DNA from: Lacrimispora amygdalina
GTDB taxonomy: Bacteria; Bacillota; Clostridia; Lachnospirales; Lachnospiraceae
Length of the DNA: 64,000 nucleotides
Direction: 5' to 3'
Assembly: GCF_003432035.1 (NCBI RefSeq)
Contig: NZ_QOHO01000030.1
Location: 62,001 to 126,000 of the forward strand
This document shows positions 17,108 through 26,327 of the stretch, piece after piece (position 1 is the stretch's first letter; each line of letters opens with the position of its first letter). The position numbers were made by a program, and so were the translations under genes. Under the pieces are notes generated by a model. The model was not told the DNA's origin, ran no database searches, and saw nothing but the letters and a program-made list of their open reading frames with translations.

Positions 17108-18478
17108 TTAATCATTAGTGTGAAATATTCTCCAGACCACTCCTGTTCCGGGAATAAAAATATTAGGATCTCTTTCAATATTTAAACCCATGTCAACGAT
17201 ATACATGGATTCATTAGGTCCAAACACCAGATGGCTTGGTCTTTCAAATCCGCCTCCCTTTGAAATGGAGGCAGGGAATCCGCTTTTGTTGATGGCAAAC
17301 GTGCTGATGGTTCTTGCCCTCATATCAACTTTTGATATCCGGTGGCCGGAACCGGCATAGGAAAGCCCGTCTCCCACCGTAGCCGTTATCGTGCTGCCGT
17401 ACTCCGCCACGTAAACATCTCCGTAAGGGCCAAACTTCTGATTGTAATTAAAATCAAAGCTCATCAGAGTGGAATTGGGCGGAAAACTGACATAGGGTCT
17501 TGGGGGAATGTTGGGCGGGTTTTTAAAAATCAGGGTAGGCTGATACCCCCCGGTTGGTGTAAATCTTGGAGAATTGACAGGTTCCCCTGCTGAATAATCC
17601 GGCCAGCCATACCATAGATCCGGAGTTATGTAATAGAAATCGTCCGTCGCATTTTCAATGGGTCTGCTGCCTACCGGATTAAACCCGTTATTGATCGCAT
17701 ACAGCTGGCCGCTGTTATTGAACTTTAAAAAAAGGGGATTGCGAAATCCCCATGCTACCTGCTCTAAATTTGAGCCATCAAGGTTTGCCCTTATGATACT
17801 GCCGGAGGCTTTGACATGTCTTTTTCTGGTTTCAAACTCAATATTAGGTATTCCATAAGGAGAAAAGGCACCGGTAAATGCAAGATCATCTGTCATTGCT
17901 TCTGTGAGAATATTATCCGTTGCATAATTCTGACCGTTCAGCAAGACATAATCTCCCGTATAATCACATAGCAATGGAGATACCGGTACCCATTCGTTGT
18001 CATTGCCTACAACGCCGCTGTTGGTAACAGTCCCCTGTCCAAAATAGATCTTATAATCAGGCGAAAATGCAACCGGACCATTGTAATGATCTCCGTTGCT
18101 TGGCAGACCCATTATAATATTCTGCCTTGTACCATCCTTAAATATTCTGGTGACAAAGCCTCTGTGTGACACATAAAGAATACCATTTAAATAATTGATT
18201 CCCGAAATGGGTATCACAAAATTTTCGGCTATTAATTCCAGCTCACCGTTCACCAGTTTCAGTACCTGGGGATTACCGGTTGACAGACCGGAATCAGCGA
18301 TATAAAGACTCCCAGCCTCATCAAAAACGATGCCTGCCGGTGAATTGAGATTTTCTAAAAAAACTTCTATCCCATACCCTTTAACAATATAAATATCAGC
18401 AGGGTTTAAATATCTTTGGGGAACAGGTTCTACGTCATTACAGGAATGAATCCTACTGCCGTTATTCACACCAAACAT
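17108..18478 (-). CDS. Sorbosone/glucose dehydrogenase-like beta-propeller protein
   Basis: Predicted six-bladed beta-propeller of 456 residues related to soluble aldose/sorbosone dehydrogenases: GIVFDEAGSLYIADSG, NGDHYNGPVAFSPDYKIYFG, GFRNPLFLKFNNSGQLYAINNG, DLWYGWPDYSAGEPV, YGDVYVAEYGS and the final RPSHLVFGPNESMYIVDMG. In characterised members PQQ is the cofactor; no PQQ biosynthesis gene is in view and no signal peptide is evident. I choose the ATG at 18478, which has AGGTGA five bases upstream. An ATG at 18553 is open but has no ribosome site and overlaps msrAB by 26 bases. Real activity is uncertain. Confidence 0.75.
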   Translation of the reverse strand: MFGVNNGSRIHSCNDVEPVPQRYLNPADIYIVKGYGIEVFLENLNSPAGIVFDEAGSLYIADSGLSTGNPQVLKLVNGELELIAENFVIPISGINYLNGILYVSHRGFVTRIFKDGTRQNIIMGLPSNGDHYNGPVAFSPDYKIYFGQGTVTNSGVVGNDNEWVPVSPLLCDYTGDYVLLNGQNYATDNILTEAMTDDLAFTGAFSPYGIPNIEFETRKRHVKASGSIIRANLDGSNLEQVAWGFRNPLFLKFNNSGQLYAINNGFNPVGSRPIENATDDFYYITPDLWYGWPDYSAGEPVNSPRFTPTGGYQPTLIFKNPPNIPPRPYVSFPPNSTLMSFDFNYNQKFGPYGDVYVAEYGSTITATVGDGLSYAGSGHRISKVDMRARTISTFAINKSGFPASISKGGGFERPSHLVFGPNESMYIVDMGLNIERDPNIFIPGTGVVWRIFHTND

Positions 18479-18527
18479 CCACTTCACCTGGTATTTTTTA
18501 CTATTATATTCATCAAACCGGAAAATA

Positions 18528-19502
18528 TCAATCCTGTTTGGAGACATCTGCATTCAGTAATGCCAGATATGCTTCGTAACCTTCCGTTTTCATCTCCTCT
18601 TTTGGAATAAATCTCAAAGCCGCACTGTTGATGCAATAGCGCAGTCCTCCCATCTCCTTAAGTCCGTCTGTAAAAACATGACCAAGATGAGCATCTCCCA
18701 GACTGCTTCGTACTTCCATACGCAGTCTGCCAAAGCTCTTATCTTCCAGCTCCCGGATTAAATCGGCAGTCAGCGGTCTGGAAAAGCTTGGCCAGCCGCA
18801 TCCGGACTCAAATTTATCACAGGACAGGAAAAGCGGCTCTCCTGTTGTCACATCAACATAGATTCCCTCCCTGAATTCATCATAGTACTCATTCTGAAAA
18901 GGTGGCTCTGTGGCGCTGTTCTGGGTCACCTCAAACTGGGTTTCAGTCAGTCTGCTGCGCAGCTCTTCCTTAGATTTGCGCGGAAATTTTTTGCTTTTAT
19001 CCACTGCAAGCTTTGCCTTTTCAAACTTATCCCCGGATATGTGACAGTAGCCCTCCGGATTCTTATCCAGATACTTCTGATGATATTCCTCCGCTTTGTA
19101 ATAGTTAAGTAGAGGCACCCGTTCAATGGCAATCTTTTCTTTGTATTTCTTTTGAAGCTCCTCCACAGACTTCTCGATAACCGGCATATCCCCGTCATCG
19201 GTATAATAAATACCGGTTCTGTACTGTGTACCGGTATCACCGCCCTGGCGGTTTACGCTGACCGGATTGATGACATCATAATAAAGTTCCAGAATATAAG
19301 GGAGTCCTATTATGGAATCCTCATATTCCACTTTGACGGTTTCCGCATGTCCGGTATTTTTATGGCACACCTCTTCGTAAGTAGGATTCTTAGTTGTTCC
19401 ATTGGCATACCCCACTTCTGTACTTAAAATTCCCGGAATATTTTCCAGATATTTTTCTGTTCCCCAGAAGCAGCCGCCTGCTAAATATATCTCTTTTTTC
19501 AT
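18528..19502 (-). CDS. msrAB: Fused peptide methionine sulfoxide reductase MsrA-MsrB
   Basis: 324-residue fusion that repairs both stereoisomers of methionine sulfoxide. The MsrA domain (about 1-155) starts MKKEIYLAGGCFWGTEKYL with catalytic C11. The MsrB domain (about 180-310) has SGCGWPSFSRPL, GDAHLGHVFTDG and the catalytic Cys in RYCINSAALRF. No signal peptide, so it is cytoplasmic. The ATG at 19502 follows AGGTGG; an in-frame GTG three codons upstream overlaps that ribosome site and is rejected. The Nudix gene lies just upstream on the same strand. Confidence 0.95.
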   Translation of the reverse strand: MKKEIYLAGGCFWGTEKYLENIPGILSTEVGYANGTTKNPTYEEVCHKNTGHAETVKVEYEDSIIGLPYILELYYDVINPVSVNRQGGDTGTQYRTGIYYTDDGDMPVIEKSVEELQKKYKEKIAIERVPLLNYYKAEEYHQKYLDKNPEGYCHISGDKFEKAKLAVDKSKKFPRKSKEELRSRLTETQFEVTQNSATEPPFQNEYYDEFREGIYVDVTTGEPLFLSCDKFESGCGWPSFSRPLTADLIRELEDKSFGRLRMEVRSSLGDAHLGHVFTDGLKEMGGLRYCINSAALRFIPKEEMKTEGYEAYLALLNADVSKQD

Positions 19503-19516
19503 AATTGCCACCTTTC

Positions 19517-20140
19517 TTAATTCATAGAATCAAACAGATTATACTGTTCCATCAGTTCCAGACAGGACTTAAGTATCTGCGCCGTCATTCCCCAGATTAC
19601 CCATGACTCATACCGGTAAAACAAAATATCCCGGGGTCCTTTCGTCCACGTATATTGATTGCCTCCCGGAATCCATTCATAGGGAAAATCTTCGGGGGGC
19701 TCTGTAACCAGCATGCTTTTAAAGGTTTCCGGTGTCATGCTTCTTAAATAATCAAGAGGCACCTTGATGATTTCCTCCACCTCATCGGTGCTGAACGTGT
19801 CTTTGTAGTCTTTCAGCTCTCCGATAAACGAATGAATGATGAGACGAAAGGGAGAAATGTAGATATCCCCTGGTCCAAGCACCTCAATCTGTCCGGAAGC
19901 CACGTTTAACTCCTCCATGGTTTCCCTGACAGCGCATTTTTTAAGTGTTTCCCCCGGCTCCAGCTTACCTCCCGGAAAACAGATCTCTCCAGGCTGATGC
20001 CTTAATTTGCTGGATCGTTTTTCAAACAACAGATACTTTGCTCCGTTCATCGTAAGAACCGGTACAAAAACCGCATACTTTCTGTATTTTTCTTCCTCAA
20101 TCATACCGGGCTTCCTGCGGGAAAATGTCTGCCTGTCCAA
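19517..20140 (-). CDS. Nudix hydrolase, CoA pyrophosphatase-like
   Basis: 207-residue Nudix enzyme. The Nudix box GGKLEPGETLKKCAVRETME (followed by ELNV) keeps the catalytic RExxEE, and the preceding KRSSKLRHQPGEICFPGG is the signature of CoA diphosphatases of the YeaB/NudL type. The predicted reaction is cleavage of CoA or oxidised CoA into phosphopantetheine and 3',5'-ADP. I place the start at a TTG (20140) because AGGAGG lies eight bases upstream. A longer ORF from 20257 would run through that ribosome site with no conserved sequence. It sits 14 bases from msrAB, so oxidative-stress co-expression is plausible. Confidence 0.88.
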   Translation of the reverse strand: MDRQTFSRRKPGMIEEEKYRKYAVFVPVLTMNGAKYLLFEKRSSKLRHQPGEICFPGGKLEPGETLKKCAVRETMEELNVASGQIEVLGPGDIYISPFRLIIHSFIGELKDYKDTFSTDEVEEIIKVPLDYLRSMTPETFKSMLVTEPPEDFPYEWIPGGNQYTWTKGPRDILFYRYESWVIWGMTAQILKSCLELMEQYNLFDSMN

Positions 20141-20276
20141 AACGGCCACCTCCTTTATGCTATGAGGATTATAGCATCTTTTTCTATTTCTCACAATATG
20201 AGGAAGCCATCCGGACGAATAGTTCTTATCCGGCTGGCATAGGATGCAGTAATTCAATAATCATGGAGCAACCCAT

Positions 20277-21170
20277 ATGACCTCAAAAGAATCTTATATA
20301 CAATGCTCACTCCAGTATCATCTCTTCTGGATCCGGATATTAAAGGAGCATGCCATATTTATTGAGGCTACTATGCCCCCGCCCGGAAAAGAATATGCAG
20401 ATCAGGCAGATACTTACAAACAGCAATACGACCAGCTGTTGGAAACAGCCATTAAACTGTCAGACGGTGCCATCCCATTAAGTGTTCTTGAATCCGGGCA
20501 GTTTTATACCCAGTATACGGAAGAGGCGGAACGGCTGGCACAGCTTAATACGGGAATCTCAATCAATTCTCAGCTGACCCGCATGACCTATGACATTAAG
20601 CCCTGCACGGAATACTATACGGCCACCAACAAAAATGAACAGGATGTTTTCATGCTGAACCAGAATCTTTTAAACCTGACCACGTCCTTTGTCCAGTTTC
20701 AGGCGGATCTTTTAAACAGACGTGTATCCTGCGGCCTTTTCACCATGATGTACACAGCCGATATCTTACATATTCTCTTAGAAGCCAAACGATACCTTGA
20801 AATTCTAAAACGGCTTCAGAACAGGGACGAAACTCTCCTGTCTGACTATAAATCATTCTGGACCCGGAATATGGCCGATCATGCAAAGGTAATGCGGGGA
20901 CAGTTCGACCCGACGGAAACAGCATATTTCAATACAGCCAACCAGTTCTCAGATACTTTTGATTATCTGGGGCGGGCTGAGATGCAGCCTGAAACATTCC
21001 CTTCTGACCGGGAAATTCTATCCGATGCCATTGCAATCAGTGATTTTAAGTCCGACACTACAAACGGACTAATTACCTGTAAAATTCAGGCGATCATGCT
21101 TTCTCTTTATACCGATCACCTTTTAAGAGAAGCAAATCATTTTATCTATCTTATGTATGCCGGAAGCTGA
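20277..21170 (+). CDS. DUF2935 domain protein (ferritin/hemerythrin-like helical bundle)
   Basis: 297-residue all-helical protein with two DUF2935 repeats. Repeat one has HLFWIRILKEHAIFIEA (H, E, H metal-type residues), and repeat two has FWTRNMADHAKVMRGQFDPTE with a closing DHLLREANHFIYL. The spaced His/Glu residues suggest a di-metal four-helix bundle. The family is common in spore-forming Bacilli and Clostridia and its function is not established. It is transcribed alone, divergent from the Nudix gene, with GGAG upstream of the ATG and a terminator after the stop. Confidence 0.85.
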   Translation: MTSKESYIQCSLQYHLFWIRILKEHAIFIEATMPPPGKEYADQADTYKQQYDQLLETAIKLSDGAIPLSVLESGQFYTQYTEEAERLAQLNTGISINSQLTRMTYDIKPCTEYYTATNKNEQDVFMLNQNLLNLTTSFVQFQADLLNRRVSCGLFTMMYTADILHILLEAKRYLEILKRLQNRDETLLSDYKSFWTRNMADHAKVMRGQFDPTETAYFNTANQFSDTFDYLGRAEMQPETFPSDREILSDAIAISDFKSDTTNGLITCKIQAIMLSLYTDHLLREANHFIYLMYAGS

Positions 21171-21182
21171 CTTAAATGATAT

Positions 21183-21215
21183 AAAAATGCGTCTTGATTT
21201 CAAGGCGCATTTTTG
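21183..21215. terminator. Bidirectional terminator after the DUF2935 gene
   Basis: AAAAATGCGTCTTG (21183-21196) pairs with CAAGGCGCATTTTT (21201-21214), one mismatch, with T runs on both strands. It separates convergent genes. Confidence 0.88.
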
Positions 21216-21230
21216 TGTTCACTTCCAGTT

Positions 21231-22958
21231 TTAATCCGTTTTAGCAGTTGGAAAATATTTCTCCGCAATCTTTTTCGCAGTCCTTACAGCAAGCGCCTGG
21301 GTGGTGAGGGTGGGATTGGGGCCGCCCAGTCCGTTGCATAAGACGCTGTTGTCTGCGATAAACAGGCGTTTTACCTGATATGCTTCACAATTGGAATCTG
21401 TTACAAATCCAATCCTCATGGTGCTCATAATGTGGATACCGACATCCGGCGGCCAATTGGCCCTGCTGACTGTCTTTGCCCCAGCTTTTTTTAAAAGCTC
21501 AGCGGCAAGTCCTGTCAGCTGGTCTCTTCTCTCCCTGTCAGCCTCACTCATTTCATAACTGATAATGGGAATATAGCCATTTTCGTCCATGCGCTCCGGG
21601 TCCAGCGTCACTCCGTTTTTCTGGTTCACATCGTCATCTGGAAATACCAAAATGCTGAGTGTTCTGTTATAATCGCGCATAAACTCTTTTAAAAGGTCTC
21701 CTGCAATAATACCCTCTCTGTCCCATGGCTCCTCTTCGTTTGTCTGATTCTGAAAATAGTACCCCTTCTGGCTCGTTCCGTATATCAAGGCAGCATAGAT
21801 ACCGGGACTTGTTCCAAAGGGTTCAAACACTCCCAGTCCGGGGTAATCCAGTCTGGCTGCGGAATTCTGTCCTTTGTAAGGCATTACATCGGACATTCCG
21901 AGGATGTTCATCAGATCCTTTTCTTCAAAAATACCAGAGACGCAGTCAAATACATGAGTGGTCATCCCTCTTCCCACCCATTCATTCTCAGGAAGACGGG
22001 AATTCAGCCAGAGTCTGGGGGATTCAATGGCGCCTGCAGATAAAACGATCACTTTTGCCTTTAATTCACTGACTTCGCCGGTCCAGGTATTCCTGACGGA
22101 TACGCTGGCTGCATACAGCCCCTCCTCCTGATTTTCGCCGGTATGTATGGCTGTGACAAATGAGTTGGGCATAATATCCACATTTCCCGTTGCCAGGGCA
22201 TATGGAATATAGCTGACCAGAGTAGAACGCTTGGCAACACTTCCCACATTTGGACCGATGCAGCAGCCATTGACACAATGCCCCCGAAGAGTGCAGCCGA
22301 CTGCCTGATTATTTTCCAGGTCAAAATCCGGATTATTTAACATGGGATTGATGCCCAGAATGCCGTTTTGCTGGAGACGGTATCCTGGTTTGGTTATATT
22401 TATTTCACGTGTATACTCAAACCCCAGCTTTCTGGCTCCGTAGAAAAACAAATTCTCTTTGGATGTTGCTGTAGCTTCGCGCACGGGAAGGGTCTGCTCC
22501 ACTTCTTCATAATAGGGAATTAATTCTTCGTATCTAAAGGGCCAGTCACGTTCAAATGCTGCGGGAAAAGCACGGGGACAGTTGGCAAAGTACAATTGCG
22601 TGGTACCCCCCACTCCTGCGCTCTGCCAGACAAAGCCTCCCTTTTCATTGATTCTCTGCCACGGACTTAAATTTCTGTCTGCCGGACCCCATCTGAATTT
22701 TCCTGTTATGAAATCATTCATGTCGTCCTCTAAATCTGTAAAGGTACTTTTAAGCAGCTGTATATCCAGATCATCGTTGCTTGAGCTTTCCGCTGCACCT
22801 GCATTTGTATTCGGATTCGGCCATTTCCGGTTTCCGTACCATGGCCCTGCCTCTAAAACCAGCACTTTTAATCCCTTTTCTCCCAGCTCTTTCGCTGCAA
22901 CCGCGCCTCCGCCGCCTGCACCAATCACAATTACATCTGCATCATAGCCGTTATCCAT
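21231..22958 (-). CDS. GMC-family FAD oxidoreductase
   Basis: 575-residue flavoprotein, about 60 residues shorter than many alcohol dehydrogenase GMC members. The FAD-binding VIVIGAGGGGAVAAKEL is at the N-terminus, ESPRLWLNSRLP lies mid-protein, and the C-terminal GMC domain has GIHIMSTMRIG (catalytic-site His), NSVLCNGLGGPNPTLTTQALA and a final FAD contact. It is expected to oxidise an alcohol or sugar. The small partner subunit gene lies 26 bases upstream, as in gluconate/sorbitol dehydrogenase complexes. There is no cytochrome subunit and no signal peptide. The ATG at 22958 follows GGAGGTG; the in-frame TTG four codons upstream overlaps that site. Confidence 0.9.
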   Translation of the reverse strand: MDNGYDADVIVIGAGGGGAVAAKELGEKGLKVLVLEAGPWYGNRKWPNPNTNAGAAESSSNDDLDIQLLKSTFTDLEDDMNDFITGKFRWGPADRNLSPWQRINEKGGFVWQSAGVGGTTQLYFANCPRAFPAAFERDWPFRYEELIPYYEEVEQTLPVREATATSKENLFFYGARKLGFEYTREINITKPGYRLQQNGILGINPMLNNPDFDLENNQAVGCTLRGHCVNGCCIGPNVGSVAKRSTLVSYIPYALATGNVDIMPNSFVTAIHTGENQEEGLYAASVSVRNTWTGEVSELKAKVIVLSAGAIESPRLWLNSRLPENEWVGRGMTTHVFDCVSGIFEEKDLMNILGMSDVMPYKGQNSAARLDYPGLGVFEPFGTSPGIYAALIYGTSQKGYYFQNQTNEEEPWDREGIIAGDLLKEFMRDYNRTLSILVFPDDDVNQKNGVTLDPERMDENGYIPIISYEMSEADRERRDQLTGLAAELLKKAGAKTVSRANWPPDVGIHIMSTMRIGFVTDSNCEAYQVKRLFIADNSVLCNGLGGPNPTLTTQALAVRTAKKIAEKYFPTAKTD

Positions 22959-22984
22959 ACGCACCTCCAATCAAATTCCCAGCC

Positions 22985-23608
22985 TCACTGTTTCTGTGCA
23001 AAATCAAAGGCTCCTGCCATCCGGTATCCCATAGAAGGCCCCGGATACCCCACCTGCTTCCAGCTAATCGGCTCATATTCCAGTATGCGCTTATCCGGAG
23101 GCATAAACCTTGTAGAACCGTAGCCGGACCACTCGGAATAATATCCCATCATAGTGAGCCGGTTTAGTGCCGGAAGTACAGGTGCGATATCTCCCGGCTT
23201 TATGGTAAGACCTGCCGGAATATAAACGATGCCGTCGGGGCTGGTGATCCGGTCAATGATTTTCAGACGGTCTTCCTGAGATAACTGGGTAAAATAAAGT
23301 CCGCCCGAACCTTTTTCTAAATCCGGATTCCCTCCCTTTTCCATAAGGTACTGTTTTGCAGCCAGATTTAATATTTCTGCCGTTGCTATTGCAAAGGGTG
23401 TGGGGTAGCTGTCAAGAGACATAATTAAATACTCTGCCGTATAGGACTCCAATGCTCCGTAAAACTGAATCCTTCCATACTGCTCTGCCAGGTCCGGTGA
23501 ATGGGGTACCATTGCATCGGCATAGGCCTTGAATGTATGAACCACATAATCGTAGACTGCATTCTCGTCCCATAATCCATCCTTTTGATTATCTTTGTTC
23601 TCTTCCAA
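22985..23608 (-). CDS. Gluconate 2-dehydrogenase subunit 3-like small subunit
   Basis: 207-residue helical protein resembling subunit 3 of membrane gluconate/2-keto-gluconate dehydrogenases, which partners a GMC flavoprotein. Recognisable segments are YDYVVHTFKAYADAMVP, LEKGSGGLYFTQLSQEDRL and STRFMPPDKRILEY. No Tat signal is seen, unlike in Proteobacteria. I favour the TTG at 23608 because AGGTGG lies just before it. The frame is also open to an ATG at 23725 that overlaps the upstream EamA stop by four bases (ATGA), so a coupled longer form cannot be excluded. Confidence 0.75.
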   Translation of the reverse strand: MEENKDNQKDGLWDENAVYDYVVHTFKAYADAMVPHSPDLAEQYGRIQFYGALESYTAEYLIMSLDSYPTPFAIATAEILNLAAKQYLMEKGGNPDLEKGSGGLYFTQLSQEDRLKIIDRITSPDGIVYIPAGLTIKPGDIAPVLPALNRLTMMGYYSEWSGYGSTRFMPPDKRILEYEPISWKQVGYPGPSMGYRMAGAFDFAQKQ

Positions 23609-23721
23609 TGATCCACCTGCTTCCTGTAAAAATGCATGTTCATAAAATACTATGAAAATCAATGGAAAAGTATCACATTTACTTCCCTTGTAGTGCAAAA
23701 ACTGAGAAATACGAAACTGGC

Positions 23722-24573
23722 TCATGCCGTTTTTCTCTGTGAAACAAAAATACTGGTTATAATCACACCAACGCCCACAATCTGAATAAAACTGATGCTC
23801 TGCCCCAGCACCACATACCCTAAAAGAAAGGCGGTTAAGGGATTAACCGGACTTAAAAGAGATACCCGGACCGGTGAGAGGATCTCAATTCCCCGAAACC
23901 ACAGATAATAGGCAAGCCCAGTATTGACAACTCCCAGTATGGCAAGTCCGGCGATATTTACAGGTGTAAGAACTGGTATACTGCCTTCCATTATTAACAC
24001 TGCAGGAATCAGAATCAGACTGCCGAAAAACAGCTGCCAGGAGGTAAATACCATCTGACTGATTCCTTCCGGCTTTCCCCAGTACTTAGTCAGCACCACA
24101 CCAAGAGACATAACCACTGCTCCGCATAAAGCCGCTGTCACTCCCCATATATCAATGGTCATCTGCTGCTTAAGCAGGAGCAGCGCTACCCCCGCCACCA
24201 TCATAATGATTGCTGCATAGGACCGGAGAGCCGGTTTTTCTTTTAAAAAGATCCAGCTGAAAAGTATCACAAACACCGGCTGGACACTTCCGATAATTGA
24301 TGCGATTCCTCCAGGAAGCCGGTAAGCCGCAATAAATAAAAACAGAAAGAAAATGCCGATATTGAAACTGCCAAGTATAAGTGACTTTAAAATCCAGATT
24401 CCCTTCGGCAGCTTTCTGTACCATAAAATCATAATCAATCCTATGGGAAATGCTCTCATAAGCGCAACAAACACCGGCCGCTGTATGGGTATTAACACGG
24501 AAGCAATGATATATGTGGATCCCCAGAGCATGGGAGTCAGCATTGTCAGTAATGTATCTTTCATCTGCTTCAT
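23722..24573 (-). CDS. EamA/DMT-superfamily transporter
   Basis: 283-residue membrane protein with ten predicted helices in two EamA repeats. Signature segments are PMLWGSTYIIA, GGIASIIGSVQPVFVILFSW with the following FLKEK, and in the second repeat LLSPVNPLTAFLLGYVVLGQ. It is probably an exporter of a metabolite or drug. It is divergent from a MarR regulator, with palindromic operators between them, so MarR control is likely. GAGG precedes the ATG. Confidence 0.9.
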   Translation of the reverse strand: MKQMKDTLLTMLTPMLWGSTYIIASVLIPIQRPVFVALMRAFPIGLIMILWYRKLPKGIWILKSLILGSFNIGIFFLFLFIAAYRLPGGIASIIGSVQPVFVILFSWIFLKEKPALRSYAAIIMMVAGVALLLLKQQMTIDIWGVTAALCGAVVMSLGVVLTKYWGKPEGISQMVFTSWQLFFGSLILIPAVLIMEGSIPVLTPVNIAGLAILGVVNTGLAYYLWFRGIEILSPVRVSLLSPVNPLTAFLLGYVVLGQSISFIQIVGVGVIITSIFVSQRKTA

Positions 24574-24611
24574 CTCTTGTTCCTCTTTTCTTATTTTTTT
24601 CTCACCATTAA

Positions 24612-24684
24612 ATATCTTAATATTAAGATATATTAAGAGTAAAGCATGGTTTTTCTTTTGTCAATTATTTTAACGTTAAGATAT
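24612..24684. promoter_or_regulatory. Paired MarR-type operators between eamA-like and marR genes
   Basis: Perfect 20-bp palindrome ATATCTTAATATTAAGATAT at 24612-24631. A related imperfect site, TTATTTTAACGTTAAGATAT at 24665-24684, matches it at 16 of 20 positions. Both lie in the divergent intergenic region, one near each gene, as expected for a MarR protein repressing itself and its transporter. The sites are seen directly; the binding protein is inferred. Confidence 0.75.
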
Positions 24685-24751
24685 TTAAAATTAAGAAAAC
24701 TTACTTTGAAATTTCCTTGTGCTTTTTATTTCCAGATGTTACACTAAAAAC

Positions 24752-25246
24752 ATGAAAAAAGATAATGTTGATAAAATTATTGAGCAATGGGCCCGTGAGC
24801 TGCCTGAGCTTGATGCGTCACCAATGGCCGTTTGGGGAAGACTTAAGAGAACTGTCAAACATTCAGAAAGGAGACTGGCAGAGAATTTTTCCTTATACCA
24901 GTTAAACAGCGGCGAATTTGACGTATTGGCGACTCTGCGGCGTTCCGGTCAGGAATTCAAATTAAAACCTACGGATCTATATCAATCACTTATGATCACT
25001 TCCGGAGCCATAACAAACCGGATTGATACTCTGGAGAAAAAGGGACTAGTCAAAAGAGTTCATGACAACGAAGACAGGCGGACCATCTATGTCCAGCTGA
25101 CAGAGGCTGGATATGAACTGATCTCCCGGGCGGTGCTGTCCCATACCCAGACAGAAGAGTCTTTATTGAAAGGTCTGACAAAAGAAGAACTGGCCCAACT
25201 GGACCAGTTATTGAAAAAACTCCTTTGTTCTCTGGAAAATCAGTAA
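24752..25246 (+). CDS. MarR-family transcriptional regulator
   Basis: 164-residue winged-helix protein. SGEFDVLATLRRSG, the recognition helix TSGAITNRIDTLEKKGLVKR and the wing DNEDRRTIYVQLTEAG are classic MarR. I start at the ATG at 24752 (MKKDNVDKI). The frame is open to 24719 but that N-terminal extension is not MarR-like. No clear Shine-Dalgarno sequence precedes either start. The divergent EamA transporter and the shared operators make it its likely target. Confidence 0.9.
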   Translation: MKKDNVDKIIEQWARELPELDASPMAVWGRLKRTVKHSERRLAENFSLYQLNSGEFDVLATLRRSGQEFKLKPTDLYQSLMITSGAITNRIDTLEKKGLVKRVHDNEDRRTIYVQLTEAGYELISRAVLSHTQTEESLLKGLTKEELAQLDQLLKKLLCSLENQ

Positions 25247-25262
25247 AGCCGGCACTGTCAGC

Positions 25263-26219
25263 TTATGACTTTTGCCGTTCATATTTCTGATGAATCCGAA
25301 TACAGTCATTGAGCAGTTCAAGAAGCATATAAAGCTGGGACAGCTTCTTTCTCCCTTCGGTGAAGCTCTTTGTATCGTCTGCTGTCCTTAATATTTTTCT
25401 GTTATCTGCACGCAATCTGTTAATCGCAGATTTTACCCTGTCAGCAGCAGGCTGGGATACCTCTTTAAAGACACCAAAGATCTGAATGGCTGTTTTTTGA
25501 ACAGCCTCCATATAGGTATTGATCTCTTTTTCGCCGGCAGAAAGAGTCTTTTTTCTTGTAACCAGTTCTTTGCCTTTTTCCGATAGTTGTGCAGAAAGCT
25601 TAAGATCGGCAGCTTCACCCATCTTTTTAAATTCTTCCACATTTCTTCGAAAATGTCCAATATCTTCTTCCAGCTTAAGTTTCTTATCTTTTATATTCCT
25701 GATCTCAGGCATCATGGTCAAAAACGTCTGCTCCAAATTGAATATGCTTTTTTGCAGAATCTCTAACTGAAGGACAAGCTGCGATTCCAGCTGCAGCCCA
25801 TTCTTTTCTTCAAGGAGCTGTGAAATGGCATGGTGCATCCGGGGAATCTCTTCCACTGCTTTGGATTGGATAAATGTTTCTGTGTCTGTCACCTCGTCCT
25901 GATATGGATATGGTCTTGTCAATTCACTTAGAATTTCATTCCACAATGCAAGATTAGACTGAACCCTTTTGGCTTTTTCTGAAATAACTACAAAAGCTTC
26001 CACATCATCCTTTAAATGATCAATTTCTGTTCTCACTGTGACAGCCAGTTCTGCAATATCCTTCAACTTAAGATTGTCTTTGTCTGCCAGGCTTTTAAGT
26101 TCTTGTGCATATGGGGGCATCTCACCGGCAGGGACATATTCCTCCACAATTTTTTCCAATGCAAAGTGAAGCGGTTTTTTCAATCTGCCTTTTTCAAGCA
26201 GCATATTCAGAAATCCCAT
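25263..26219 (-). CDS. Coiled-coil protein of unknown function
   Basis: 318-residue hydrophilic, almost wholly helical protein that I do not recognise. Heptad-rich stretches occur near residues 65-100, 140-235 and 255-300, rich in K, E and L. There is no signal peptide, membrane segment or catalytic motif. GAGGGGTGA lies right before the ATG. It is a single gene, convergent with marR and leaving 16 bases between the two stops. A structural or toxic-anion-resistance-type coiled coil is conceivable, but nothing supports a specific role. Confidence 0.75.
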   Translation of the reverse strand: MGFLNMLLEKGRLKKPLHFALEKIVEEYVPAGEMPPYAQELKSLADKDNLKLKDIAELAVTVRTEIDHLKDDVEAFVVISEKAKRVQSNLALWNEILSELTRPYPYQDEVTDTETFIQSKAVEEIPRMHHAISQLLEEKNGLQLESQLVLQLEILQKSIFNLEQTFLTMMPEIRNIKDKKLKLEEDIGHFRRNVEEFKKMGEAADLKLSAQLSEKGKELVTRKKTLSAGEKEINTYMEAVQKTAIQIFGVFKEVSQPAADRVKSAINRLRADNRKILRTADDTKSFTEGRKKLSQLYMLLELLNDCIRIHQKYERQKS

Positions 26220-26327
26220 TTAATCACCCCTCAGGATTTATGCACACAGTGGCATCATACCTTACTTTATGCATCCCAGGTGTTTTTGTTGCAGATTATA
26301 CTTTAAGATTTAGCCGAAAGTATCACT

